A DNA stretch of 64,000 nt, from the NCBI RefSeq assembly GCF_048544455.1, contig NC_133529.1:54431401-54495400 (forward strand), written 5' to 3'. Shown here in pieces: positions 15,801 to 33,361 of this stretch. Position 1 is the stretch's first letter. Each line of letters begins with the position of its first letter. The translations under genes were made by a program, and so were the position numbers. The notes beneath the pieces are model-generated. The model had not been told where the DNA came from and made no database searches. It saw nothing but the letters and a program-made list of their open reading frames with translations. This DNA is from Silene latifolia. Taxonomy: Eukaryota; Streptophyta; Magnoliopsida; Caryophyllales; Caryophyllaceae.

Positions 15801-16780
15801 TGTTGGGGCTGGTGTCCTTTACAGTTAGTGCAAGGACTTATAAATCTCTAAAAGGATCAAAGGGTATACTTTTGTATCATAATCAGTTGATCCACGTTTA
15901 TCAATAACGGTTGGCTTGCTAGATAAGTTTGACGTTATTGTCATACAGATGGCGGTGATCAACTGGTCCCTAAAAGTCACACCTATAGGATACGTTTGAG
16001 AGATATGACAGTATGAAAATACAGTCATGTTGATGCCAATTATGACTAACCAGTTAGTCGGAGTTATTGACTAGTAATTAGTCAAACGCGATGTTGAGAA
16101 AATTATTTAATACGGATTAAATAATATGGGCTAAGGCTTAATTAAAAAGTTAATTCGTAAATTAAATATAAACAATTATATTTAATTAATGTATATTGAA
16201 TTAATTATACAATATTGTCTTTGTCGGACATGTATTAATATTTAGACTAATCCGTGTTATTAGTCGATGTATTAATAACCGATAACCGATGACAGTTTAT
16301 AACAAAACCCGTCATATACATTTTTAGCGGAATTGATCGGACCACGAGTTAATAATGAGGAGAAAGTGGAAAGCCCACTCCCTCCTCCATGAGACCCGCG
16401 GACCGAGGCAACAAAAGGAGAGGCTCTCTCTCCTTTTGACCTAAGCATTCATTTTACATGAAAATTAGGGTTTTGAAGAGCATTTTTCTCTGAAAAACCT
16501 CGATCTCACATCGAATAATCTCACAATAGCTCTCTCGATATTGCAAGTCAATTAGAGAGCATTTCTAGCACAAGGGCATAGTCTCAGACGGTCTTGGGTG
16601 CAACGATTAGGAGGAAATCTCTGTTGATTTCTGTTCTTTACGCCACGCATCAAAGCACCCGAGGTTGATTCTTAATCTTTATCGTTTTTCTATTGTATTT
16701 CGTTTATGACCATATTTCACATGTTAAATTTACGTTATAATCCTTAAATTTAAAGGGTCTTATACGGATATTACCCCACA
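15801..16780 (+). repeat. 5' LTR of the copia element
   Basis: 980 bp, TG...CA, almost identical to 23618-24598. Confidence 0.95.
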
Positions 16781-16782
16781 AG

Positions 16783-16794
16783 TGGTATCAGAGC
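16783..16794 (+). other. Primer binding site, initiator tRNA-Met
   Basis: TGGTATCAGAGC two bases after the 5' LTR, complementary to the 3' end of initiator tRNA-Met. Confidence 0.95.
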
Positions 16795-18730
16795 GAGGCC
16801 ACGTAAATTTTCATTGTGATTTCTCATAAATCGATTTGAAACGATTTTGTTTTTGTCTTAAAACCGTGCGGCATCAGCCATATTCTCACGGAAGAATTAT
16901 TTTTTTTATTCGGCTGTTGCAAATTTTGAAACCGTGACATGTTTTACACGGTTAATTCATCTTATTTTCGTTTTGTTATTTTGCATATTGTTATTTTATA
17001 CGGAAATTATAGCAATATGTTAAATCTTGACAATTTTTGATTTGATTTTATGCGTTTTTGATCAAATTGAAATTGGTTTTGTTTCGTCAAAACTGTTTTC
17101 ACGAGGGTTTTAAGTTTTCAGAACCTGTTTGGTCTCGATCGAGTGGATTTTTACTCGATCGAGAGCTTTTTGTGTCTTGATTTTGCTCGATCGAGTCCTT
17201 CCGCACTCGATCGACCGCTTAAAACCCCTTTGCTCGATCGAGAAGTCCTACTCGATCGAGCAGATTTGCCGATAAAGACCTCGATCGACCTCCGATCTTT
17301 GTCGATCGAGTACTTCTCGATTAGCATACCTCTCGATCGACTTGCGATTGATCGATCGAGCCCTTTTGTTCCTCGATCGAGCACTTTTGTCCCTGGATCG
17401 AGGGATTTTTTCTTTTGGCAGCTTTGAAAATTTATTCTTTTGTTTTAAATTTTCTTTTGGCCTTAATATGTACTTTATACGGATATTGTACACTCGCTAT
17501 GATTGTGAAACGGTTCACACACGTACCATTAAGTTATTTTAAAGCGTATTTAAAGTAACGGATTGTAATAGATTAAAATTAAACTGATAGAAGCAGTTTT
17601 ATCATGTAAATTTTAATTGTTAAAAGGTGGTTTGGATAATTTAACATAATTACGGAATTATGTCACGAATAAATTTAAATTTAGTTGATGCATTTTATTT
17701 ATCGTTCTTGTTTAATTTGAATGCTTTTAATTACGTATTTATTTATTTTTGCAAACGGTTGTAACTTAGTGTGGCCTTAGTAGAACGTGTTACCGTAATG
17801 ATGGAACACGGTCTTGGTTGTATTTTGAGATCTCGTATCTCCCCTTATTTCTTTTAATTACAGTTTTTATTTAGAATGTAAATAGGTTTATATTTTGTAA
17901 ATTTTAATTGTAATTTTGAGAAGACTAAAGAAGGAGACCGGATGCTCACTCCCGCTACATGGACAAAGATGGAACAACAAGACAAGCTTTTCGGGTCCAA
18001 CGGTGGATTCCAAAGTTGTATTATGTTCTTTTTACTAGGATAGGCCACACTAGGAATTTTTATTTACGTATTGCATTCATTTATTTATTTTATCGCAACG
18101 ATAGTATGCATCATTTTCCGCCTAAAAACCAAACCACCTAATAATTGCATGAAAACTGACACATATAGAGGTCACGAGTTAGTTTTCTTTGACATTCTCA
18201 TGTCACACGATTTAAGCCATCACCCAAATTAATTCATTCACGCAGACGCTAGTTATTCGTTCACTTAATATGAATTATAATTTAGTTGATGGGATCTTCC
18301 TCGTATAAACAAAAATTGAGAACGGTCTTTATAGGTCAAACTCCAATGAGTCCCTTCTTCGTCGGTAGGCATAATATGACCCCTTCTACGTCGGGTAAGT
18401 TGGAACCGATTGACTTATTTTATCTCAACACTATGGTCACTCGTACGATCCTGTGATTATGGTGGACTATAGATAGGATTTCCAGAAATCTATCGACCAA
18501 GAGTTTTTACGGAAGAACTAGATAAACAGTTGGCTTATCAATTTACGGAAATTGAGTCTTGGGATCACTTGTATTATTCTTGAGGGAGATCAATTATACA
18601 AGTGCAATGAGTCTACACGATTAAAATAAATTTTAATAGACTTAAATCACCTCGATGAGTTGCTTATTTCGTTTTTGTTTTTCTTTCTTTTTCAGTGTAG
18701 ATCACGTTCACATAAACTGCTAATAACAAT
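16795..18730 (+). other. Long untranslated leader of the copia element
   Basis: About 1.9 kb between the primer site and the first gag-like ATG (18731). It contains the CTCGATCGAG array (17134-17405) and otherwise no recognised gene. Confidence 0.6.
17134..17405. repeat. Array of palindromic CTCGATCGAG motifs
   Basis: About a dozen copies of CTCGATCGAG or close variants in 270 bp, spaced 15-35 bp. The same motif recurs at 63919-63983 in a different LTR. Because the motif is palindromic the array reads the same on both strands. Confidence 0.9.
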
Positions 18731-21700
18731 ATGGCTGGTCACTTGAACGACCCAATGCCAAGTGCCACATTGGACCGTGAGTCACGGCCGGATCTTCATG
18801 AATCGGATGAATCATCAACTCGATCAAGAATGATGGATCAAACTTCGCGGACTGGGAGGCAAAGATTACGGAATCTCGCCGCCGACGGAAGCTCGGATTT
18901 CTGCTGAGCCCATGCCGTCAAACCCAGGCCCCACGGCCGGAATTAACGAGATCGACAAGTATAACGATTTCGCCTTGGAAGCGGGTGCGATTAAAAACGT
19001 ACTCATTTTTGCAATGGAACCCAATTTGCAGAAACGCTTCATAGCCCAAGGTGCAAACAAGATTTTCACCACGCTCACCAAGGAATTCTCGAAAGCACCG
19101 AGAATCGTGACCTATGAGCATACCACTCGCTTCTTTGATGCGAGACTCGAGAAGGGCCAACCAGTTAGCCACACATTCTCTCAGCATGATTGAGAATGTC
19201 GAGAAGTCGGAGACCTTTGATTGTAAGATCAGCGAGAACATTGTGATCGACCGCATGCTTCACTCACTCCATGATGGTTTTTCGCAATTTAGAGCGAATT
19301 ACTATATGAATGATTTGAAGAAAAGTCCCCATGAATTGCACTCCCTTCTCGTATGCACCGAGAAGGACATGAAGTTCAGTGGGAGCTTGAAACAGGATGT
19401 TCTCGTTGTGACAAACAAGGGGAAAGGTAAGGGCAAAGCTCAGGCAAACCTAGCAGTAGGTAAACCGAAGTTCAAGAAGTCGGGTTCAGGTAAGAGTGGG
19501 CCTGGTGAGTCGAGCACCTCATCAGGCGCGACAAAGAGCAAGAATGAAAACATGGAGTGCCATCATTGCCACAAGACTGGGCATTGGAGGCGTACATGTC
19601 CTGTTTATCATGAGGACTTAAAGGCAGGTCGTGTTAAACCTGTTGGTATGTCTTCTTCTTCTACTTTTATTCATATGATTGAGATTAACCACGCAAGTTA
19701 CGGAACTTGGGTACTTGATACTCGTTGTGGTTCTCATCTGTGTAATCATGTGCGGGGGCTCAAACATCGAACCCCTAGTAAAGGGTGAGGTGGACTGCGT
19801 GTTGGGAATGGAGCACGAGTGGCTGCCGTCTCAAGGGGAACATATGTGATCCAACTTCCTAGCGGATTTGAGTTATTTTTATATAACTGCTATTATGTAC
19901 CCAGTCTTTCGAAAAACATTATTTCAGTTTCTGCACTTGACAAACTTGGATTTTCATTTGTAATAGAGAATAATACTTGCATTTTCTCATTACACGATAT
20001 GATTTATGGCAAGGCAGTCTCCATGAACGGAATTTATGTTTTAGATCAGACGACCGAAATATTACACGTAATGAATAAAAAGTTAAAGGTTGGTGACAAA
20101 GATCAAACGTATCTATGGCACTGCCGTATGGGACACATTAATGAGAAACGCGTAAAACAGCTCATAAAAAATGGAGCTATCTCGGCCTTTGATTTTCAAT
20201 CATTTGGCACGTGTGAATCATGTCTCATCGGTAAGATGACTCGGATTTCCTTCAAAGGTGTTGGAATGCGCGCTGCTGACCTATTAGGACTCATAAACAC
20301 GGACGTATGTGGTCCTATGTCAATCACCGCACGAGAAGGCTATAGGTATTTCATCACTTTCACGGACGATTTAAGTAGATATGGCTATGTCTACTTAATG
20401 AAGCACAAAAGTGAATCCTTTGAGAAATTCAAGGAATACCGAAATAGGGTACAGAACCTATTAGGTAGAAAGATTAAAACACTACGTTCGGATCATGGTG
20501 GCGAGTATCTTTCTCATGAATTTGATCAACACCTAAAGGATCGTGGGATTGCACTACGCTTAACTCCACCTGGAACACCTCAATTGAATGGAGTGTCCGA
20601 ACGGAGAAATCGAACACTACTCGATATGGTTCGATCCATGATGAGTCACACCGTGTTGCCTGACTCATTGTGGGGTTATGCTCTTCTGTCAGCTGCTCTA
20701 ATACTCAACCGAAGTCCGTCTAAAGCTGTTGACAAGACTCCATATGAACTATGGAAGGGAACGGTCCCTAACTTTTCCTTTATACGGGTTTGGGGCTGCG
20801 AGGCTTATGTCAAGTGGAGACACGAGGATAAGCTCGGCCCGCGATCGGTCAAGACATACTTTATAGGTTATCCTAAAGGAACACTTGGTCATTACTTCTA
20901 TTCGCCAACCGAACAACGTGTTTTTGTTGCGGCTAGTGCGACATTCTTAGAGAAGGAATTTCTCGAGAATGCAAAGAGTGATAGAACCTTCGACTGCCGG
21001 AGATTCCAGAACCAAATACCGAGCAACCATTGGAGGAACCAATTCCTTCAATCCCGTGCATGTGAATATTCTGAGGAACCTAGGAGGTCGGGAAGAGTCT
21101 CTATTCCTCCGCACAGATACATTGGTATGGTCGAGGAACATGACATAGATGACGTTCTACTCCTAACGAGTAGTGAACCCGCAACCTATAAAGGTGCCAT
21201 GACTAGTTCCGACTCAAAGCTATGGCTTGAGGCCATGCAATCCGAGATGGACTCTATGTATGAGAACAACGTATGGGATCTTGTTGACTTACCTGCTAAG
21301 GTTCGTCCCTTTCAATGCAAATGGCTTTACAAGATAAAGCATTCCGTGGAAGGTCAACAAGATATCTATAAAGCACGACTAGTTGCTAAAGGTTTCACCC
21401 AAGTGCCAGGTTTGCACTACGATGAAATTTTTGCACCCGTAGTCATGTTGCGTTCCATTCGGATTATCTTAGCGATTGCCGCTTTTCATGACTATGAAAT
21501 TTGGCAAATGGATGTGAAAACCGCCTTCTTAAACGGCTTTTTGGAGGAAGAGTTGTACATGGTACAACCCGAAGGTTTCATCGATCCACAACATCCTAAG
21601 AAAGTGTGCAAGCTTAAGCGTTCCATTTATGGACTTAAGCAAGCATCTCGGAGTTGGAATCATCGCTTCGACCAAGTGATTAAAGAGAATGGATTTACTC

Positions 21701-22752
21701 GATCGGTCGAGGAACCATGTCTTTATATCAAGTCGAGTGGGAGCAAGATTGTCTTCCTAATCTTGTATGTCGATGACATACTCCTGATTGGGAATGACAT
21801 ACCTCTCTTAACTTCGGTGAAAGTATGGTTGAAAAACCATTTCCAGATGAAAGATCTGGGAGAGGCACAAAGAATTCTAGGCATCCGTATCTATCGAGAT
21901 AGATCACGACGGATGTTATCTCTCAGTCAGGAGTCTTACATAGACAAAGTCCTAGAGAGATTCAGCATGACTAACTCCAAGAAGGGGTTTCTTCCTATGG
22001 CTCCAGGGGTGCATTTGAGCAAGTCTCAGTCACCAGAGACACCGGAAGAGAAAGAGCGCATGACACGGATTCCTTATGCCTCGGCTATAGGATCAATCAT
22101 GTATGCCATGATATGCACACGTCCAGACGTGGCATATGCATTGAGTATGACAAGTCGATTCCAACAAAGATCCAGGTGAATCACATTGGATGGCTGTCAA
22201 GAACATTCTTAAGTACCTACGGAGGACTAAAGATTGGGCATTGACTTATGGAGGCGAACAAAAGCTATGCGCAACCGGATTCTGCAGATGCTAGCTTCCA
22301 AACGGATCGTGATGACTCGAAATCTCGATCTGGATTCGTTTTACTCTTAATGGCTGCAGATCATTTGGAAGAGTTCCAAACAAACTGTTACAACAGATTC
22401 TACGATCGAGTCCGAGTACTATGCCGCGTCTGAAGCTACAAAGGAAGCGATATGGATGCGTCAATTCTTACATGGACTATCTGTAGTGCCTAGTTCGAAT
22501 GACCCGATCACCATCTATTGCGACAATAGAGGTGCCATCTTCCAAGCTAAGGAGCCAAAGTCTAGCAACAAGTCTAGACATGTACAACGGAAAGCTCATC
22601 TAATCCGAGATTACGTGGAGCAAAAGGAAGTAGTGATAGAAAAGATTGCTACAGATGATAACATAGCAGATCCTCTCACTAAACCATTACGACAAGATAA
22701 GCATGAAGGGCATGTTAATTCCATGGGAATTAAACGTGTTCCTAAGTTGTAG
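18731..22752 (+). CDS. copia gag-pol coding region (interrupted)
   Basis: Gag with a CCHC knuckle CHHCHKTGHWRRTC near 19558. A protease-like segment WVLDTRCGSHLC follows near 19708. The pre-integrase zinc-binding region (YLWHCRMGHI) and integrase core lie at about 20100-20700. Reverse transcriptase spans about 21180-22180 and includes the catalytic YVDDILL near 21766. RNase H lies at about 22390-22700, with the typical tail DNIADPLTKPL. Order and motifs are those of Ty1/copia polyproteins. The frame is interrupted in a few places and the element is treated as a fossil. Confidence 0.9.
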
Positions 22753-23617
22753 TACTCTTTTATGGATTAGATTCATTCTCCTTTGTACTCTATACGACAT
22801 CATCGTTTTGATATTTTATATATATTTTGTTTTTCATGTGGATTTGTACGACAAATTTTGAACACCACAAAGTGAACTGAACAAACATTATATTTTTGGT
22901 CCTTAATTACCCACGTGAGCTGATAACTCAAGGTAATTATTTTGTGACGTTGGTTGATGGTGGGTTCAACGAGCCATAAGTCAACAGGTTGAGTTGGTGA
23001 CCAATCACGGAGGCGATTTATACGGATATCTCGTAGGACACAATTGTGACATCAACGTGGAGTCCTAAATGTTTTACAACATTCGGTGCCCGGTCGTGGA
23101 TAGGACCTCCATGGTGATCCTAAGAGTCGATTCTTTTGACTATCGACTGTCTCTTGAGACTACGACAGATTTTGGGTGACTTTGGTTTCTTTCTCACGGT
23201 CATCCGTAACAGGGGGCCAAGTAGATTGTTTCTGGGTCATTTCATGCTGTGCTTAGATCGGAAGGAGTTCGAGTTGAAGGAAATATTCAGCCATTATCAG
23301 GTACTCGATATTTCTCAGGGCCACTCGAGGAGTCAGAATCGAAATGCATGGCCATGCTCGGACACGGATTCGTTTTATCAGTTAAGTTACTCTCTAGTCG
23401 GGAAACCACTCTAGATACAGATCGATTGTAAAATACGACCTTTGCGGATCCGGATCGCAAATTGTTTTACATTGAGTGGGAGAAATTTTAAATGAATATG
23501 AGAATCGGTTATCGCACATACACTTGTACGGACAAGTGGGAGTTTGTTGGAGGTGGTGTCCTCCAGTTAGTGCGGATAACGTCATTGCACATACACTTGT
23601 ACGGACAAGTGGGAGCT
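22753..23617 (+). repeat. 3' untranslated region with duplicated purine tract and LTR head
   Basis: The run GCACATACACTTGTACGGAC and the following AAGTGGGAG occur twice, 73 bp apart (from 23514 and from 23587). After the first copy comes TTGTTGGAGGTGGTGTCCTC, a variant of the LTR start TGTTGGGGCTGGTGTCCT. The second copy directly precedes the real 3' LTR. The rest of the stretch is non-coding. Confidence 0.8.
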
Positions 23618-24598
23618 TGTTGGGGCTGGTGTCCTTTACAGTTAGTGCAAGGACTTATAAATCTCTAAAAGGATCAAAGGGTATACTTTTGTATCATAAT
23701 CAGTTGATCCACGTTTATCAATAACGGTTGGCTTGCTAGATACGTTTGACGTTATTGTCATACAGATGGCGGTGATCAACTGGTCCCTAAAAGTCACACC
23801 TATAGGATACGTTTGAGAGATATGACAAAGTATGAAAATACGGTCATGTTGATGCCAATTATGACTAACCAGTTAGTCGGAGTTATTGACTAGTAATTAG
23901 TCAAACGCGATGTTGAGAAAATTATTTAATACGGATTAAATAATATGGGCTAAGGCGAATTAAACAGTTAATTCGTAAATTAAATATAAACAATTATATT
24001 TAATTAATGTATATTGAATTAATTATACAATATTGTCTTTGTCGGACATGTATTAATATTTAGACTAATCCGTGTTATTAGTCGATGTATTAATAACCGA
24101 TAACCGATGAAAGTTTATAACAAAACCCGTCATATACATTTTTAGCGGAATTGATCGGACCACGAGTTAATAATGAGGAGAAAGTGGAAAGCCCACTCCC
24201 TCCTCCATGAGACCCGCGGACCGAGGCAACAAAAGGAGAGGCTCTCTCTCCTTTTGACCTAAGCATTCATTTTACATGAAAATTAGGGTTTTGAAGAGCA
24301 TTTTTCTCTGAAAAACCTCGATCTCACATCGAATAATCTCACAATAGCTCTCTCGATATTGCAAGTCAATTAGAGAGCATTTCTAGCACAAGGGCATAGT
24401 CTCAGACGGTCTTGGGTGCAACGATTAGGAGGAAATCTCTGTTGATTTCTGTTCTTTACGCCACGCATCAAAGGACCCGAGGTTGATTCTTAATCTTTAT
24501 CGTTTTTCTATTGTATTTCGTTTATGACCATATTTCACATGTTAAATTTACGTTATAATCCTTAAATTTAAAGGGTCTTATACGGATATTACCCCACA
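23618..24598 (+). repeat. 3' LTR of the copia element
   Basis: Partner of 15801-16780, followed by the TGATT duplication at 24599-24603. Confidence 0.95.
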
Positions 24599-24828
24599 TG
24601 ATTGCAGTTACATCTCAAGTATCTTTATACCCCTTCATATGTCACAACAATATTTTACATATTTCATGCATATACAAGGTTGTTTAATGCACTTATATTG
24701 CTTTTTCATGCATTTATAAGTCTACTTCATGCACGGATACGTAATAACTTATTCTCATCTTGCCTACTCATATGAAATTCTTTGGAATTACTTAGGTCTG
24801 CTGTTATTTACATTTTACTTATTTTGAA

Positions 24829-24896
24829 AGCCAATTAGCTCAAATGGCAGAGCATTGTGCAATGCACAAGATGTGGGTTCGACTCCCAAATTGGCT
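24829..24896 (+). other. tRNA-like sequence in M1 (plus strand)
   Basis: 68 nt folding as a cloverleaf: acceptor AGCCAAT/ATTGGCT (7 of 7 paired), D stem GCTC/GAGC, T arm GTGGGTTCGACTCCCAA with four pairs. It contains internal pol III A-box and B-box sequences (TAGCTCAAATGG, GGTTCGACTCC). The anticodon arm is TTGTGC-AAT-GCACAA, six pairs closed by three bases, so there is no seven-base anticodon loop. Not a decoding tRNA. A T-run follows within about 20 bp. Confidence 0.75.
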
Positions 24897-25168
24897 ATGA
24901 AATATTAGTGTTTCTTTTGAATTTAGATTGCACAGACCGGACATTGTAAATTACAATCCTATTTCAAGTAAGGCATACATGTATGGTCATAATTTCTACA
25001 TATAAGCTCGCCTTTGAACCTCTGATCGTTATAAACCTATTACATTTTCTAGACTTTCTTATTGCACACGCGTGTCTAATTATGGTCTGCTCGACTTTTC
25101 CCAAGTATGATTATAGCCCGCTTAATCTTAATTTACAGTATTGTCAATCATGGGATTTCTTATTTAAT

Positions 25169-25240
25169 AGACTATATGGGATTCGAACCTATACCTTTGT
25201 GCAAAATGTGCACATCGCTCTACCATTGAGCTAATAGCCT
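25169..25240 (-). other. tRNA-like sequence in M1 (minus strand)
   Basis: 72 nt on the minus strand: acceptor AGGCTAT/ATAGTCT (paired with one G-U), D stem GCTC/GAGC, T loop GTTCGAATC. The anticodon arm can pair as TGTGCA/TGCACA with a five-base loop. It faces 24829-24896 across 272 bp. Confidence 0.7.
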
Positions 25241-25920
25241 TTAAAATACGGTAAACAAAGATGAAGTGAGAATGCTAGTATCTTAGTTATCTGTATGATG
25301 GATTCGTCTATCAGTCACTACTCACTAGTAAAGTATAACTATTCCTTATTGTAAAGTGTCAACCTTGCAGACTAAAAGTAGTATTAACTTGATAAAGTCT
25401 AACACTAAAAGAAGTTACATTATAGTCAATCATGTAAAGCGGACACAACTGAATGAGAATCCATGATACCAAAATATTTGGGTCTAGGACTACACCCCAC
25501 AAAGAGTAGAAGAAGAGTAAAAGAGACAAAACCTGTTGGAAATTCATATAAATGAATGCTCCTGTTTACTATACCACATTAACATAAAAAGGCCGGTAAA
25601 TACATTAAATCTCATCCACATTCATTTCCCTTATTTCATGTACATAGAACCTTATTTCATGCACATATAATATTATTTCATGCCCATATAAAATCAACGT
25701 CCTTAACCAACAGTAATTAGTATCATAATATAACCAACTGATGCAACTGAATAACTTTTTAATGCACATAGAGCCTTATTTCATGCACATAGAACCTTAT
25801 TTCATGCACATATGCTTTTATTTCATGCCCGTTTAACACTTATTTCATGTAGATAGAACCTTGTTTCATGCACATAATACCTTATTTCATGGACATATAA
25901 TCTTATTTTAAAGTAAGAAA

Positions 25921-28034
<2,114 letters not shown>

Positions 28035-28062
<28 letters not shown>
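28035..28062. repeat. (TA)n microsatellite between M2 and M3
   Basis: 28-bp TA run separating two sister elements. Confidence 0.95.
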
Positions 28063-28066
<4 letters not shown>

Positions 28067-28621
28067 CAGGATCCGGTGAGAACCACTAACATAATGAGAA
28101 CCGTGAGAACCTTTACTAAATCATCATCAAATCTTGTTCTGAAAGTTTTGATGGATCATTTACCTTTTGTTTAGTTTATTCAAACACATTTTTAGTATAG
28201 GTAAACAATTTTTTTTTTATTTTATTAACAAAATATAAACTTAGTGTACGAAAGTACAACTACGTATACTAAAATAGTTATAGATGCATGAAAACGAATA
28301 CTAGGTGCATGAAAATTGTTAAATGCATGAAAATGATTACTAGGTGCATGAAAATATCAGACTCTAGGGGCACGAAAACGAGTTCTAGGTGCATGAAAAT
28401 TGTTAGATACATGAAAATGAGTAGTAGGTGCATGAAAATTAATAAAATGTTTCTCGTCTCGATTTCCGTCAATAATTTATACTTTTTGGACCAAGATATA
28501 TGTTATATAGCCATAAAATTCTATGCCGAATCCAAATATGTTATTATTTTTTGGAAAAAATATCTGTAAGGTGGAGTTCTCACGGTTCTCATTATGTAGG
28601 TGGTTCTCACTGGATCCCAAA

Positions 28622-28623
<2 letters not shown>
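28063..28623. mobile_element. M3: 561-bp sister copy of M2
   Basis: Left end GGGTCAGGATCCGGTGAGAA; right end on the minus strand GATTTGGGATCCAGTGAGAA. The motif array TAGGTGCATGAAAAT lies at 28278-28440. Same length, orientation and layout as M2. Confidence 0.85.

Positions 28624-28705
<82 letters not shown>
28624..28705. repeat. (TA)n microsatellite between M3 and M4
   Basis: 82-bp TA run. Confidence 0.95.

Positions 28706-31304
<2,599 letters not shown>

Positions 31305-31359
<55 letters not shown>
31305..31359. repeat. (TA)n microsatellite between M5 and the M6 array
   Basis: 55-bp TA run; to its right an M6 copy starts mid-element. Confidence 0.95.
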
Positions 31360-31364
<5 letters not shown>

Positions 31365-33229
31365 TAACACGCCTTTAATATTAGAATAACATGCTTATAT
31401 AATTAGAATAACATGCTCAAACAATTAGAATAAAGCGACTGAGTAGTGTTGAATGATTTTGAGGGCTATTCAAATCATGTAGGTGTGTAAGGGCATTACT
31501 CTAATCAGGTAAGTGTAGGGAGAATGAATTTCACTCTCACAAGACGGAGGAGACTTAGAATATATATAACATTACTATTAAGTTTTATAGCTAACATGGG
31601 AATCGAACCCACAACTTGTGCATTGCACAATGCTCTACCATTTAAGCTAATTGGCTTTGAAAATTCGAAACATAATTATTCATAACATATGTCAAATTTT
31701 CAGAATTTAAGTGCCCAATAGCCAACCCAGCTCGTCAACTCGCGTTTTAAAATGGCTTTGGTTTGACAGATTCTCGCCATTTACGACAAAATATCTTCTT
31801 ACATATAAAAGAAATCGCAACTTTATGTCCTAAAAATATGTGTTATAATGACGACAAATATGTGTTACAATGACTATGTAAATGTGTTACAGTAAAACTC
31901 ATGTTAGTATGTTGCAATAACTAGGCAATATTTTACGGTAAAAATTAATTTATAGTGTCTTCGTCCCAAACATTTGTTTAGCTTTAATTAAAATACCCCT
32001 AACAAAGAATAACAAACACATTATAAGTGATACTATAATAGTTAGTAAGCATTACAATAATGACTCGTAAGCGTTACAATAACAAGCAACCATAACAATA
32101 GTATATGTTACAATTACATTGGATAGGTGTTACAATAACTAACTAATACTATCATGGAAAAAAAAAACTGGTAATCAAAATGTCAATTGAAGAACAGAAC
32201 TTCAAAGTTTGTGAACAAATTGTTGACGGCCAAACACATGGACAAATTTTACAATCATTAATACAGTTAAAATAATCAAATAATCAATTGCAATAAATTC
32301 AAGACAAACACTGAAATAAACAAACGTTTCGAAAGAGGAGACACATACTTTTACCACCGCGGAGGAATTTGTCAACAAATTATTGACGACCAATGGGACG
32401 ATAAACCTTGGATTTGAACATAAATCGTAAGGTTTGTAATCATCAAAATCGAAATCAGAAAAGGATGAAGAATATCGATCGTGAATTTTCTCAACAATAC
32501 TTGTTTGTACTCATATCGCAACAAATTACCTATGACGATAAGTTAGGCTACTCATATCGCAATAAAGACAGTAACAATCATGATACATAAAATGAAGGAA
32601 CAGACAATTACATCTCCTTGGATTTTCTATGCTATCCAAAGATTATCTTTAGCAATCGATGATTGCTTTAATCAAACATTCTATAAACCTATATCAACTA
32701 AGTACAATCAACCGAGCATGAATCCATTTGGATATCGATCAAACAAAAAATTGCAGAAAATTAAGAAACTACTATACAATTGCTATAAAATGAAAGATAA
32801 TAACAATATATATAAGTTAAAGCTCCAATCTATACAAACTCATGGAGATAAAATCGAATTCGTAAAACTGCAATCGCAACAGTACAATTTGAATCAAAAT
32901 TATTAACATAAATAATGGACATATTCTCACCTGAATGTTTGTACTCGTTGGAATCCGAATCAGATGAAGATGAAGAATCACGATGGTAAATTTTCTCAGC
33001 AATCTTCGACAATTTCTTTTACGGAGTAGTTAATTTTGGGGATTTTGTTTACTGAAAGAGAATGGAAAGAGAGAGAAAGAGAACGAAGGAAAGGGAATGT
33101 TTGAGTGATTTTGTTCTAATTATTCAGCATGACGTGTCGCAATCTGATGCATTGAAGAGTATTAGATCTGACGGTGTATAATGATAGGACGGACTCATTT
33201 AAAACCCCGGACTCACCGGATCCCCACTG
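31360..33229. mobile_element. M6 copy 0 (right part only)
   Basis: Corresponds to the part of a full copy starting at about 36046. It begins directly at the (TA)n tract, with TTAGAATAACACGCC repeats, and runs to the right terminus CACCGGATCCCCACTG. It contains one tRNA-like sequence. Confidence 0.85.
31589..31656 (-). other. tRNA-like sequence, M6 copy 0
   Basis: 68 nt on the minus strand, same type as 36276-36343. One acceptor-stem pair is lost relative to the other copies. Confidence 0.65.
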
Positions 33230-33353
33230 TATATAGAATTAGGATCTATTGAGTCTAGGTTTTAGGGTGAGTCCGTCCTACCATTTCTAGCCATTTGATC
33301 ATCTCAATCGGATGGCTCAGATTTAATCTAAGATCTACATACTACTTCTAAAC

Positions 33354-33361
33354 TATATAAA
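33354..33361 (+). promoter_or_regulatory. Candidate TATA box in M6 copy 1
   Basis: TATATAAA followed 40-90 bp later by a CT-rich stretch typical of plant leaders. The same site occurs at 38034-38041 and 42722-42729. A mirror-image pyrimidine-rich stretch on the minus strand near each right end suggests transcription inward from both sides. Confidence 0.4.

Larger units (their letters stand above)
15801..24598 (+). mobile_element. Ty1/copia LTR retrotransposon inserted in M1
   Basis: LTRs 15801-16780 and 23618-24598 (about 980 bp) start TGTTGGGGCTGG and end ACCCCACA. The 5-bp target duplication TGATT is exact (15796-15800 and 24599-24603). Primer site is for initiator tRNA-Met. Coding order gag, protease, integrase, reverse transcriptase, RNase H is that of copia. 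LTRs differ at roughly ten places by eye, many at CAG sites, so it is young. The coding region looks broken at a few places (roughly three to five). Lineage within copia not assigned. Confidence 0.95.
24604..25920. repeat. Scattered TTATTTCATGCACATA motifs in M1
   Basis: Copies of TTTCATGCAC with a following AT-rich spacer at about 24640-24735 and densely at 25620-25910. The reverse complement, GTGCATGAAA, is the core of the arrays in M2 and M3, which links the three elements. Confidence 0.7.

Noticed and set aside
24829-25240. Functional nuclear tRNA genes
   Set aside because: A and B boxes and cloverleaf are present, but the anticodon arm is closed and presents no seven-base loop, so decoding is not possible.
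32580-32906. 108-residue open frame repeated in all M6 copies
   Set aside because: Identical because the copies are recent duplicates; Lys/Asn/Gln-rich, AT-driven, no recognised motif and no sign of selection visible here.
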